Source: Eubacterium sp.
GTDB taxonomy: Bacteria > Bacillota > Clostridia > Lachnospirales > Lachnospiraceae
Assembly: GCA_022796875.1 (NCBI GenBank)
Contig: JAAWJJ010000007.1
Coordinates: 1 to 64,000 of the forward strand
Direction: 5' to 3'
Length of the DNA stretch: 64,000 bases
Below, piece by piece: positions 1 to 8,481 of the stretch (its first letter is position 1; the number at the start of each line of letters is the position of its first letter). Both the position numbers and the translations under genes were made by a program. Under the pieces are notes generated by a model. It searched no databases, was not told the origin of the DNA, and saw only the letters and a list, made by a program, of their open reading frames with translations.

Positions 1-91
1 AACATGGAAATCATAGAAAGGAAGCAGACGAGATGCTGCTTATAAAAACATGGAAATCATAGAAAGGAAGCAGACGAGATGCTGCTTTTGA
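1..91. repeat. 46-bp tandem duplication at the 3' end of an upstream reading frame
   Basis: Bases 1-41 recur identically at 47-87. The frame open from base 1 reads NMEIIERKQTRCCL and stops at 43-45; the second copy encodes MEIIERKQTRCCF and stops at 89-91. The simplest reading is that the last 13 codons of a gene lying left of the window were tandemly duplicated, leaving a second short reading frame between it and the DUF4280 gene. Each copy carries a 6-bp inverted repeat (AAGCAG/CTGCTT). Whether the second copy is translated as a minigene cannot be told from sequence. Confidence 0.75.
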
Positions 92-105
92 AAGGAGAGA
101 GTTGA

Positions 106-489
106 ATGGGGTTATGTGTAACGGGCGGAGCGATGATGACCTGTACTTTCGGGATGGCGCCCTCTGCCTTGACGGTGCTTCCGACGGCGCAGGTGATGTC
201 TGCCATGCCTCTGGCGACCATTATGGATAACGTCCCGATGGTGAATATTCTGCCGTTCGGTATGTGCAGCAGCCTGTCAAATCCTACGGTAGCGTCGGCA
301 ACGGCGGCAGCGATGGGAGTATTGACTCCAATGCCATGCGTACCAGTTCCGGCCGGCCCCTGGGCGCCGGGAGTTCCTCAGGTACTGATCGGCGGCAAGC
401 CTGCGTTAAACAATCAGTGCAAATTGACTTGCGCGTATGGAGGAATGATACAGTTTACAAATTCCGGATGTATGACGGTCCAGATGTAG
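106..489 (+). CDS. PAAR-like DUF4280 protein (spike tip of a contractile injection system)
   Basis: A 127-aa protein recognised as DUF4280 by its N-terminal VTGGAMMTCTFG block, the GGxAxxNNxC-like segment near residue 100 (GGKPALNNQCK) and paired cysteines through the chain (Cys4, 13, 53, 78, 105, 109, 122). DUF4280 proteins resemble PAAR tips, which cap the membrane-puncturing spike of T6SS-like and eCIS particles and can carry effectors. GAAAGGAGAG sits 7 nt before the ATG. It is the first gene of a same-strand series ending with an Afp15-type ATPase, which supports the injection-system reading. The length is normal for the family and no toxin extension is fused. Function is inferred from family and context. 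Confidence 0.8.
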   Translation: MGLCVTGGAMMTCTFGMAPSALTVLPTAQVMSAMPLATIMDNVPMVNILPFGMCSSLSNPTVASATAAAMGVLTPMPCVPVPAGPWAPGVPQVLIGGKPALNNQCKLTCAYGGMIQFTNSGCMTVQM

Positions 490-512
490 GGAGAAAAGGT
501 AGGGAGGCACAT

Positions 513-3284
513 ATGAAGCGAAAGCGTTTGTTTGGTGCAGGAGTGATCGTATTGGCCGCACTGATCGTAAGCATAATTTTAAGCTGCCGTCACAGGGAAC
601 TGAAATTTCATTATATCGAGCAGATTCATTTTCAGGATGGGTATTTGTATTATACGGACCGGGGAGAGGATGATAATTTCCGCATCATCCTCTCCGATCC
701 GGAAGGAAAGCAGGGGGACGCCGTCAAATACTTCCGTTATGGAAAAGGAACTTACCGTACCGTGCGGCAGTTGTTTTTCGGCGGACAGGGAGAAACATAC
801 GCGTTGATCGAGGAAACTGACGCTGCATCCGGGCAGCCCGCCGATTGTTCCGTTTTCCGGTGTGATTTTGAGAAAGGGAAACTCGTAAAGACGGAGTTTG
901 ATTTTACCGGATACCGCCGGGAGAACCAGGAGATTTACATACAGGGAATGAGAAACGGCGGCATTTATTATTTTGTCATTCCGCAAACGGCGGAAAAAAG
1001 GACGGAACTCTGCTTCCTGGATTCAAAGGGAGAAAAACGGCAGATCGATTCCTTATTGCTGGAGCATCCGTATTTAAAATCACAGTTTTTTTTCAGTGAA
1101 AACGGGATGCTGTTATGGATGGATTACAGCGGGAAACTGGCGGTGAAAAAAGCCGGGGAAGACAAGGGAGCGGAGATCGCGGGAATTACGGATCAGGCCG
1201 GTTCTTTTAAAAGCCTGTCGGACGACGGCGTCCATACGGCGTTTGTAATAGATTATGAAGCGGACCGGATCCAGGCGGTCGACCTTGAACATATGTCGGC
1301 AGATACCGCTTATACGGCGGAAGAAATCCGGAAACAAAAAGAGGATTTTTCTTTTCGGAATTTGCAGAACCCGGACTGTACCAAAACGGGATTTTGTGCA
1401 GGGATCCGAAAGGAAAAGGCGGATGATACCGCTTTGGCCTGCTGGTACCATGACGGCGTTTATCTGGAAACGGACAGAGTGGCGCTGCGGTTAAAAACCG
1501 TCGTCCGTTCGATGGCCGGAGTATACGGGATTATTGCCGTTATTACGTTTTTTGTGTGGCTCTGCTGGTATATTTACTGCAAATACCGGATGCAGACGAT
1601 TCTGGTGCGTCTGGCGCTTGTCCTTATCGTGGGATTGTTTGCGGTAGATTACGGACTGGAATGGTGGATCAGGCAGACGGTTCAGGGGCGGCTGGAAAAG
1701 AACCAGACGCTGGCATTGTCCATACTGGGCGAACAGTTAAAAGAGCATATTACGGAACAGATAGAAGAGCATATTACAGAACAGATAGAAGAGCATGTAA
1801 CAGATCGGATAGAAGAAGACGCCGGCGCTCTTCCGCTGGGAAGCGAAGACTGGCTTTTGCATCGCGGGCAAACCGGGAAAAACGGGGAAAATACGGAATC
1901 CGAAGAAATGATGCAGTATATTTACAGCATTATCCGGGCAGAAGAAGACGGGACTTTAAAAACCGGAGAATCCGTGTCGGAATATAAAGGGGTTCCGGTG
2001 GAATGGAGTTATTCCGGGCAAAGCCTGGAAGCCATATATGCTGCTTATGAATCTTTGGAAAGCGTAGTTTTATTCGAAGAAAACGAAACCGGAAAATGGA
2101 ACAACCGTTTTCTTCCGCTTGTACTCGGAAACGGCAAGGTTTACGGAGTATTAGCGCTGTCCGTAAACGGAAACCTGCTGGATTACCAGATCTGGCAGTA
2201 TCAGCAAAATTTGAAGTCCGTGTCGCTCGGACTGCTTCTGATTTTGTCCGTTATATTGATATTTATTTTGTTTTTATTTTTAAGGCCGTTAAAAAATTTG
2301 AAAAAAGGAGCCGGCAGGCTTGCAGCCGGAGAATTGGGAATTACGGTTCCGGTGCGCGGGCATGATGAAATTTCCGGTATTTCAGCAGCTTTTAACCAGA
2401 TGTCGTCAGGACTGGCAAACTATGTGCGGGATATTCAGGATATGTCGGACGGTTACTACCGTTTTATACCGGCTAAAATTTTGGAGCTGCTGGGAAAAAA
2501 GTCGATACAGGAAGTACAGCTGGGGGATGAGATCACCGAAACGATGACGATTCTGTCCGTATATGCGGCAAATCATCAGAAACAGGAAAAAAACTGGTCC
2601 GCCAAAAAAGTATACCAGGAGATCAACCGGCTGATGGAAGTTCTGGTCGCCGCAGTCGCCGGACACCACGGCGTAGTAGAGCATTTTGAGGATACCGGGC
2701 TGTCCGCATTTTTTACGGGGAACAGCCGGGAAGCATTGGATGCGGCGATTGAAATCCACAAGGCTCTGGAGAAACAGGAATATGGGAAAGGGCGTACGAT
2801 TGCGATCAGCTACGGCCAGGTTATGACGGGGGTGATCGGATATGAAAACAGAATGGAAGTCGCAACGATTTCGGTTCATTCGGATCTGGCAAAAATGCTG
2901 TGCCGGAAAGGGGAAACTTACGGAGCCGGAATCCTGATTACCCACCCGGCATATCAGCAGATCGACGATTTTGAAAAGCATTACCATGCCCGGTATTTGG
3001 GAAACGTTTTTGTCAGCGGGAAAGATACGCTGGAACGGATTTACGACGTATACGATGGCGACAGCGAAGAGGACTTTTATTACAAAGAACTGACAAAACC
3101 TTTGTTTGAACATGGAGTGGAATTGTTTGTGGCAAAGAAATTTTATGAGGCGAGGCTTGTGTTTGTAAAAGTATTAAAACAGTATCGGAAAGACCGGGCG
3201 TCAAAAGAATATTTGTATCGGTGCGACAAATATTACAAGCTGGCGGATACGGACGAAGCGGAAACGGTAGTGGAGCATTTTTAA
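513..3284 (+). CDS. Membrane HAMP protein with degenerate class III nucleotidyl cyclase domain
   Basis: 923 aa. The start at 513 is chosen because AGGGAGG lies 6 nt upstream and it is followed at once by a membrane anchor (residues about 6-26); an in-frame start at 264 would overlap the DUF4280 gene. Order: TM1, a roughly 300-residue outside region, TM2 and TM3 (about 331-384), a second outside loop with three 8-residue EHITEQIE-type repeats (about 411-434), TM4 (568-590), HAMP (591-640) and a cyclase-homology domain (about 676-823). In that domain the first metal-binding Asp motif (usually FxDI) reads TILSVYAAN, so the metal site is incomplete; the second Asp survives in FEDTGLSAFF. It is therefore probably a sensor rather than an active cyclase. 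Its place between the PAAR-like and ATPase genes suggests a regulator or membrane anchor of the injection machine (inference). Confidence 0.7.
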   Translation: MKRKRLFGAGVIVLAALIVSIILSCRHRELKFHYIEQIHFQDGYLYYTDRGEDDNFRIILSDPEGKQGDAVKYFRYGKGTYRTVRQLFFGGQGETYALIEETDAASGQPADCSVFRCDFEKGKLVKTEFDFTGYRRENQEIYIQGMRNGGIYYFVIPQTAEKRTELCFLDSKGEKRQIDSLLLEHPYLKSQFFFSENGMLLWMDYSGKLAVKKAGEDKGAEIAGITDQAGSFKSLSDDGVHTAFVIDYEADRIQAVDLEHMSADTAYTAEEIRKQKEDFSFRNLQNPDCTKTGFCAGIRKEKADDTALACWYHDGVYLETDRVALRLKTVVRSMAGVYGIIAVITFFVWLCWYIYCKYRMQTILVRLALVLIVGLFAVDYGLEWWIRQTVQGRLEKNQTLALSILGEQLKEHITEQIEEHITEQIEEHVTDRIEEDAGALPLGSEDWLLHRGQTGKNGENTESEEMMQYIYSIIRAEEDGTLKTGESVSEYKGVPVEWSYSGQSLEAIYAAYESLESVVLFEENETGKWNNRFLPLVLGNGKVYGVLALSVNGNLLDYQIWQYQQNLKSVSLGLLLILSVILIFILFLFLRPLKNLKKGAGRLAAGELGITVPVRGHDEISGISAAFNQMSSGLANYVRDIQDMSDGYYRFIPAKILELLGKKSIQEVQLGDEITETMTILSVYAANHQKQEKNWSAKKVYQEINRLMEVLVAAVAGHHGVVEHFEDTGLSAFFTGNSREALDAAIEIHKALEKQEYGKGRTIAISYGQVMTGVIGYENRMEVATISVHSDLAKMLCRKGETYGAGILITHPAYQQIDDFEKHYHARYLGNVFVSGKDTLERIYDVYDGDSEEDFYYKELTKPLFEHGVELFVAKKFYEARLVFVKVLKQYRKDRASKEYLYRCDKYYKLADTDEAETVVEHF
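1743..1814 (+). repeat. 24-bp in-frame tandem repeat, three copies
   Basis: Three consecutive copies of a 24-bp unit encode EHITEQIE, EHITEQIE and EHVTDRIE in the second extracytoplasmic loop of the HAMP/cyclase-like protein. The heptad-like spacing of Ile/Val would suit a short amphipathic or coiled-coil helix. Copies 1 and 2 are nearly identical in DNA, so the expansion is fairly recent. Confidence 0.8.
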
Positions 3285-3300
3285 AAGGAGGTGGTACGGG

Positions 3301-5391
3301 ATGGGCGATACGCTTTTGAAAGAAAAAGAGAAAAAGCCGGAAACAGGGCAGGCGGAAAGAGATTTGACGACATTGCAGCAGGGGGATCCTGTGCCTTTGC
3401 AGGATGCGGGAAACGCTGCGGAAACGGAAGAAGAGCAGGCAGTGCAGCCTCTGCAGGATGCCGGAAATACGAATACGGCGCTGCCCGGTGAGGCGGCAGC
3501 CAATACGGGGATGTCTGGCGTGTCAGCAGCCGCTGCCCAGGATTTGCAGGAGCAGGAAAAGTCGGAGGATACAGGAACCGGTGTGGAAGAAGAACAGGAC
3601 GAATCGAAGGAAGCAGGAAACGGAGCGGAAACGGCGCAGGATGAAGTCAACAGGGAACTGTTGAAAACGATGGAAAAGGTAAGCGGGGCAGAAGGAGGCA
3701 AAGGCAAAAAAGACGAGGGGGAACAGGAGGATCCGTATTTTGATAAACTACCCGTCAAATGGAAAGAGAGTAATTCCAAACCGATCGAAACGGACGCGAT
3801 GGCGCAAGAGATCAAGGCAAAGATTGGGAAACTCAGGGAATCCGGCCTGTATCAGGCGGTCGTTGTATCCCGGCTGCTTAAACAAAATAAATCCAATCCT
3901 GTAGCCGCCGGGATGCTTTCACGCGCGATGAACGCTTCCGCATGGAATTATGCGGCAGATCTGAACGCAGGCGTGACAGGGTTTACGGGTCTGTTGTCCA
4001 CGTTTGATAAAAATGCCAAAAGCCAGACCGTTTATCAGGGCATATCGCTGGTAACAAACATGGTTACGGTCATTACTTCCATCAAAAATATTTTTCAGAA
4101 AGTAAAAGGCCTGCAATTTAAAAATACGGTGGACGCATGGATCGGAAACCTGTTTCTGGGAATCGGTATTATCGGGGATTTTGCGCTGGCTTTTGCAAAA
4201 TCGGTAGCGATTGCCAAAACGATCGCTTCCTTTGCAAAAAAGGACCTCCCGATTTTAAAAAAGATTTCAAACTGGATGTTTCTGGCAACCGGGACCAGTC
4301 AGGCGATCGCATTGATGAATACTTCCCGGGCATTGTATAAAGGGTGGTCGGGAATCCAAAAGCTGGAAACGGCAAAAGCGGGACTTTGGGCGAAAGCAAA
4401 ACTGGCGGTTCACGCCGCGCTCGGGAGAGGAAGCGGGGCAAAAGCGGCGCTGCAGGCTGGAAACGCCGGCATGGAAACCGAGAGCGAAAGCACCGCGCCG
4501 GCAGCCGAACAGCAAACAGAGGGCGAAAGCGCCGCGCCGGCAGCCGAACAGCAAACGGAGGGCGAAAGCGCCGCACCAGCAGCTGAACAGCAAAAAGCGC
4601 CGGCAGGGCAGGCTCCTCTGACCGAAAAAGAAAAGAAAAAACGCATGGCGGAATTAAAGAAAAAGGATTCACGGAAAAGTGAAACAAGGTTAATTAAGGC
4701 TCAAAAAGCTTTGCAGGCGATAGAGCAGCGGGACGGCACGGAAGAAGCGGTTCCGGGCCAGGGTGTGTTGGAGGAAAGCAAAGACGATCTGATAAAATAC
4801 ATAGGGTTATCCAAGCGGATCAAAAAACAGAAGCATGATGAGGCGGCGTTGCTTGCATCTGCAATTAACGTTACGATGGGATTAGGCACAAGTATCATTT
4901 CCGGAGGAAAGTTTGTTGCGGGCCAGGGAGCTGCCCGAACCGGGAAAGACAGTTGGAAGACCGCGAACCAGGTGTTAGGCTATGTGTCCGCCGGAGCCGG
5001 ACTTTTAACGAACAGCGCTGCTGTCGTATCTTCCGGCATCAGGATCGGCAGCAGGTTTACAAACCGGAAAGACGACCGCAGCGAAGCGGTGAAAGAACGG
5101 CTGTTCCAGAAAATAGATCAGTTAGGGCAGGACGAACGCGGACTGAAATACCTGGAAAATTCCCTGGCGGATCTTTATGCCGCTCCCAACGACGATAGTC
5201 AGATGACCGACGATGAAAAGAAGATCATAGCGGATCGGCAGGCCGGCATTTTAACACAGGCAGACGAAACGGCGCAGATGTACGGCAATACAGCAGATCT
5301 GCTGCAGACGATGGGGACGCCGGTAGGAAAACTGTCCGGAGCCAAAAACCTGAAAGAATTTAAAAAGATACTGGTGTCGGGGTTGGTGTAG
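3301..5391 (+). CDS. Large Ala/Glu-rich protein of unknown function in the injection-system locus
   Basis: 696 aa, not recognised. AAAGGAGGTG is 8 nt before the ATG, 17 nt after the previous stop, so it is probably co-transcribed. Residues 1-150 are low-complexity and rich in Glu, Gln and Ala (disordered). Residues about 165-370 hold an Ala/Gly/Ile-rich helical part with two hydrophobic stretches (near LFLGIGIIGDFALAFA and ISNWMFLATGTSQAIA). Residues about 394-432 are three 13-residue repeats (ESAAPAAEQQTEG), followed by a Lys-rich linker and a second Ala/Gly-rich helical part (about 515-590). There is no signal peptide. Position beside a DUF4280 tip makes a cargo, effector or tape-like component possible, but nothing in the sequence proves any of these. 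Confidence 0.6.
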   Translation: MGDTLLKEKEKKPETGQAERDLTTLQQGDPVPLQDAGNAAETEEEQAVQPLQDAGNTNTALPGEAAANTGMSGVSAAAAQDLQEQEKSEDTGTGVEEEQDESKEAGNGAETAQDEVNRELLKTMEKVSGAEGGKGKKDEGEQEDPYFDKLPVKWKESNSKPIETDAMAQEIKAKIGKLRESGLYQAVVVSRLLKQNKSNPVAAGMLSRAMNASAWNYAADLNAGVTGFTGLLSTFDKNAKSQTVYQGISLVTNMVTVITSIKNIFQKVKGLQFKNTVDAWIGNLFLGIGIIGDFALAFAKSVAIAKTIASFAKKDLPILKKISNWMFLATGTSQAIALMNTSRALYKGWSGIQKLETAKAGLWAKAKLAVHAALGRGSGAKAALQAGNAGMETESESTAPAAEQQTEGESAAPAAEQQTEGESAAPAAEQQKAPAGQAPLTEKEKKKRMAELKKKDSRKSETRLIKAQKALQAIEQRDGTEEAVPGQGVLEESKDDLIKYIGLSKRIKKQKHDEAALLASAINVTMGLGTSIISGGKFVAGQGAARTGKDSWKTANQVLGYVSAGAGLLTNSAAVVSSGIRIGSRFTNRKDDRSEAVKERLFQKIDQLGQDERGLKYLENSLADLYAAPNDDSQMTDDEKKIIADRQAGILTQADETAQMYGNTADLLQTMGTPVGKLSGAKNLKEFKKILVSGLV
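4486..4593 (+). repeat. 39-bp in-frame tandem repeat, about 2.8 copies
   Basis: Three consecutive 13-codon units encode ESTAPAAEQQTEG, ESAAPAAEQQTEG and ESAAPAAEQQ inside the 696-aa protein. The DNA of the units differs by only a few bases, which points to recent slippage or unequal exchange and makes copy-number variation between strains likely. Confidence 0.85.
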
Positions 5392-5454
5392 TATAACTGT
5401 TAACTATAAAAATAGCTGTAATTATAAAATATGACAGAGAAGACAGGATAGGGT

Positions 5455-7629
5455 ATGGATGTAAAACCGGAACAATATTTGGAAGAATTGCTTGTATTCG
5501 TAAAGAAAGAACTGGATCTGTATACAAGATACGCGGTGCGCCTCAGAGAAGACGGCGGCGTCCGCCATATTTATAATACGAAGATTTTTAAAGAAGAACT
5601 GCAAAATATTCTGTCCGATGAATTCCGGTCTATGGACCGGGACGCTTATCAGAAAGAGCGAAGGCAGCTTTTTCATGAATGGGACGATTTTCATGAAAGG
5701 GCGTATGAAGCCCTGAAAAAAGGCGTAATGCTGCCGTTAGAATATATGATGCGCAAATTTTTGCTGACGCCGTTTGAGCGTCATTGTGTCTGTCTGGCGG
5801 CTGCGCCGGAATTAAATCGGGAATTTGAGAGAATGTACTGCTTTTTGCAGGATGATTACAAATTAAATTATCCTACGCTGGATCTTTGTATTAAAATGTT
5901 TACGATGGATCCGGTAGAGCAAAAACGGCTGATACATTCCGCCGTACGCGAAAAAGAGCGGCTGCAGTTTATTTTTCAAAAAGATTCGGAAAACGTAAGG
6001 GGCGGATTATCGCAAAAGATGAGGCTGCGGGATGACCTGCGGGAATATCTGTTTTTTTATGAATCTGACCTGTACGGCAGAACGTCGATATATGAACTGT
6101 ATGTTCCAAAGGAAGACGGCAGCAGCGCAGACGGCGGCCCGGAGATCCATCCGCAGGCCAGAGAGAGAATCCGGCGGTGCTTGGAAGAAGAAACGATGGA
6201 AAGCAAGCAGATCTTGTTTCTGAAAGGAAGCGCCGGAAGCGGCAGGAAAAGGCAGGTAAAGCTGGCGGCGGCAGAGCGGCAGCGGACCGTGCTGTTTCTG
6301 GATCTGAAAGAACTCCAAACGCAGACCGCCGCGCAGAAAAAGGAACGGATTCTGGATGCGGCAGGCAGAGCCGTACTGGACCGCGCGTTCCTTTGCTTCT
6401 GCCACTGGGAAGCGCTCTGCCGGGACGGGGTATGGGATACGGAAACCGTCTGTGAACTTTTGGGGAAAGCCGGGTTGTTTTTTCCGTCCGTATTTCTGAT
6501 TTCGGAAACGGACTATCCGTCCGAAGAGCCGTTATTCGGATTTGAGCGCATCTGCCAGATGGAGCTGCGTTTGCCAGATATGCGTCAGAGAATCCGGTTG
6601 TGGGAACGGTTTTTAGCACCGGTTTTATCAGAGGAAACTCTTCTGGCGGAAAAGCTGGCGGCGCAGTTTGAATTTACGCCGGGAATGATGAAAGAGGCGT
6701 TGGAAACGGCGAAAAGGAAATCGGATTCGGCAGGATGTAAGCAGATACCGGATTCGGCAATTTATGAAGCGTGCCGACAGAAGATTTCGCATCGCCTGGG
6801 GGAGCGCGCCGACAGGGTAAACGCCGCTTATACGTGGGAAGACCTGGTTTTGGCAAAGGAGCCGAAAGAGCTGCTAAAACAGGCCTGTGCGCAGATTTCT
6901 TTCCGTTACCGTGTATATGAAGAGTGGGGATTTGAGCAGAAGCTGGCGTATGGCCGCGGGGTGACAATGCTGTTTACGGGGCCGCCCGGAACGGGAAAAA
7001 CCATGGCGGCGCAGGTGATTGCCAATGAACTGAACCTGGAGCTTTATAAGGTGGACCTGTCCGGAGTATTGTCCAAATATATCGGGGAAACACAAAAAAA
7101 CCTCAAAGAAATTTTTGATGAAGTGAAAAAAAGCAGAAGTATTCTGTTTTTCGATGAGGCGGACGCTTTGTTTGGAAAACGGGTCAGCGTATCGGACGCC
7201 CGGGATATCAGCGCCAATGCCCAGACGGCGTATTTACTGCAGAAGATGGAAGAATACGACGGCATTACGATTCTTGCCACGAATCTGATGCAAAACTTTG
7301 ACGACGCCTATAAAAGAAGGATGAAATACATAATTTCCTTTCCGCTGCCGTCAGAAGAACAGAGAAAGAAACTCTGGGAAAACGTATTTCCGGAACAGAT
7401 GCCGTTGAAAGAAGACCTGGATTTGGAGTACCTCGCCTCCAATTTTGAATTATCCGGCGCGTCTGTGAAAAATATTGCGCTGAACGCGGCGTTTCTGGCC
7501 GCATCCAGGCAGGAAATTACCGGGATGGAACATATTATGGTTTCGTTACGGCAGGAATATCAAAAGGCCGGGATGGTACTTGGAAAAGAAGAATTAAAAG
7601 AGTATTATATGTATGATACCAAGGGTTAA
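5455..7629 (+). CDS. Afp15-type AAA+ ATPase of a contractile injection system
   Basis: 724 aa. The C-terminal AAA+ module has Walker A GPPGTGKT (about residues 507-514), Walker B ILFFDEADALFGKR, sensor-1 ILATNL and an arginine-finger region YKRRMKYIISF. The N-terminal half carries the block LTPFERHCVCLAAAPELN followed by FLQDDYKLNYPTLDL, which matches the layout seen in eCIS ATPases of the Afp15/PVC15 type. A second, degenerate nucleotide-binding segment (FLKGSAGSGRKRQ) lies near residue 258. These ATPases are conserved in eCIS loci and thought to act in assembly or remodelling of the particle. It starts 63 nt after the 696-aa gene with AGGATAGGG as ribosome site. This is the strongest evidence that the left end of the window belongs to an eCIS locus. 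Confidence 0.8.
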   Translation: MDVKPEQYLEELLVFVKKELDLYTRYAVRLREDGGVRHIYNTKIFKEELQNILSDEFRSMDRDAYQKERRQLFHEWDDFHERAYEALKKGVMLPLEYMMRKFLLTPFERHCVCLAAAPELNREFERMYCFLQDDYKLNYPTLDLCIKMFTMDPVEQKRLIHSAVREKERLQFIFQKDSENVRGGLSQKMRLRDDLREYLFFYESDLYGRTSIYELYVPKEDGSSADGGPEIHPQARERIRRCLEEETMESKQILFLKGSAGSGRKRQVKLAAAERQRTVLFLDLKELQTQTAAQKKERILDAAGRAVLDRAFLCFCHWEALCRDGVWDTETVCELLGKAGLFFPSVFLISETDYPSEEPLFGFERICQMELRLPDMRQRIRLWERFLAPVLSEETLLAEKLAAQFEFTPGMMKEALETAKRKSDSAGCKQIPDSAIYEACRQKISHRLGERADRVNAAYTWEDLVLAKEPKELLKQACAQISFRYRVYEEWGFEQKLAYGRGVTMLFTGPPGTGKTMAAQVIANELNLELYKVDLSGVLSKYIGETQKNLKEIFDEVKKSRSILFFDEADALFGKRVSVSDARDISANAQTAYLLQKMEEYDGITILATNLMQNFDDAYKRRMKYIISFPLPSEEQRKKLWENVFPEQMPLKEDLDLEYLASNFELSGASVKNIALNAAFLAASRQEITGMEHIMVSLRQEYQKAGMVLGKEELKEYYMYDTKG

Positions 7630-7790
7630 AAGGTCATGTATGACATGCTTGCATGTCGATACATGGCCTTGGAACCCGCAAAACACCGAAAAGAAGCCAT
7701 TTTTCGCAGAAAAATGAGCGGATTTGAGGTGTTTTAGGATTGCGGGAGCATGAAATGCGGAGCAATCCGTGGTATCATAGGGATCACTTT
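7628..7790. other. Structured intergenic region after the ATPase gene
   Basis: Starting over the ATPase stop codon, 7628-7671 forms a long imperfect dyad (AAGGTCATGTATGACATGC pairing with a mirrored segment ending ATACATGGCCTT). A second nested inverted repeat joins CGCAAAACACC at about 7678 with GGTGTTTTAGGATTGCG at about 7729. The first dyad could terminate transcription, though it has no T-run. No open frame here looks coding. Confidence 0.45.
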
Positions 7791-7831
7791 TTGACACCAA
7801 CATTATATGTATTAAGGAAAGGTAAAGATAT

Positions 7832-8374
7832 ATGGGAAAAGAGCAGCTGCGGGAAAAATTAAAACAGTTGGATCATTATTTGCGGACTCTGGATTTTCAG
7901 AGCACGCTTTTGGAAGAGGATACTGCCATTCCTATGGATACCCTGGCGGTTCCTTTAAAAATTGGGGAAGAATTAAGCATTGATATATCCTGTAATTTTG
8001 TAGAAGCGCCGGATGTGGGGCATATCCTGCAGTTTTACGGGCAGATCGTACTGACGGAGGTATTAAAGGAAACGTCGGATTCGATTACGGATAACAGTAT
8101 ACTGGCGTTGTTAAACGAATTAAACCGGATGGTTCCCATAGGGCAGTTACTGTATCTGACGGATGTGCCGGAGGAAAAGAGGATCGGCATCCGCTATACG
8201 ATGCTGACGGATCTGGACGGGGAACTTGAATTAAATAAATGTGCGGGGGTAATCATGCTGCTGATGCACATTTATGAACTGTTATGCAGCAGCCTGTTAA
8301 TATTTCTGGAAGAAAAATCCGTGGAAACAACGATACGGGTCATAAACGATCTGCTTTTGGAAGAACAGGCGTAA
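7832..8374 (+). CDS. Small acidic protein of unknown function next to the injection-system ATPase
   Basis: 180 aa, not recognised. AAGGAAAGG lies 8 nt upstream of the ATG. The protein is acidic (net negative), starts with a basic/polar helix (GKEQLREKLKQLDHYLR), continues with alternating hydrophobic residues that suggest a beta-sheet (about 40-75) and ends in a long hydrophobic helix region (MLLMHIYELLCSSLLIFL). Size, charge and alpha-beta-alpha pattern resemble secretion-chaperone or YbjN-like folds, but that is only a resemblance. It lies 200 nt after the ATPase on the same strand and may belong to the same locus as a chaperone or adaptor. Confidence 0.5.
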   Translation: MGKEQLREKLKQLDHYLRTLDFQSTLLEEDTAIPMDTLAVPLKIGEELSIDISCNFVEAPDVGHILQFYGQIVLTEVLKETSDSITDNSILALLNELNRMVPIGQLLYLTDVPEEKRIGIRYTMLTDLDGELELNKCAGVIMLLMHIYELLCSSLLIFLEEKSVETTIRVINDLLLEEQA

Positions 8375-8481
8375 AAACGTTTCCGATACTTTTCGTTTTC
8401 TTTTGTAATCATGATAAAAACCGATAAAACCGGATACACTAATCAGAAAACAGGTAGTGAAAAACAGCAGGAGGTTTTATC

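Noticed and set aside
264-512. Longer N-terminus for the HAMP/cyclase-like protein starting at 264
   Set aside because: It would overlap the DUF4280 gene almost entirely; the ATG at 513 has a strong ribosome site followed by a membrane anchor.
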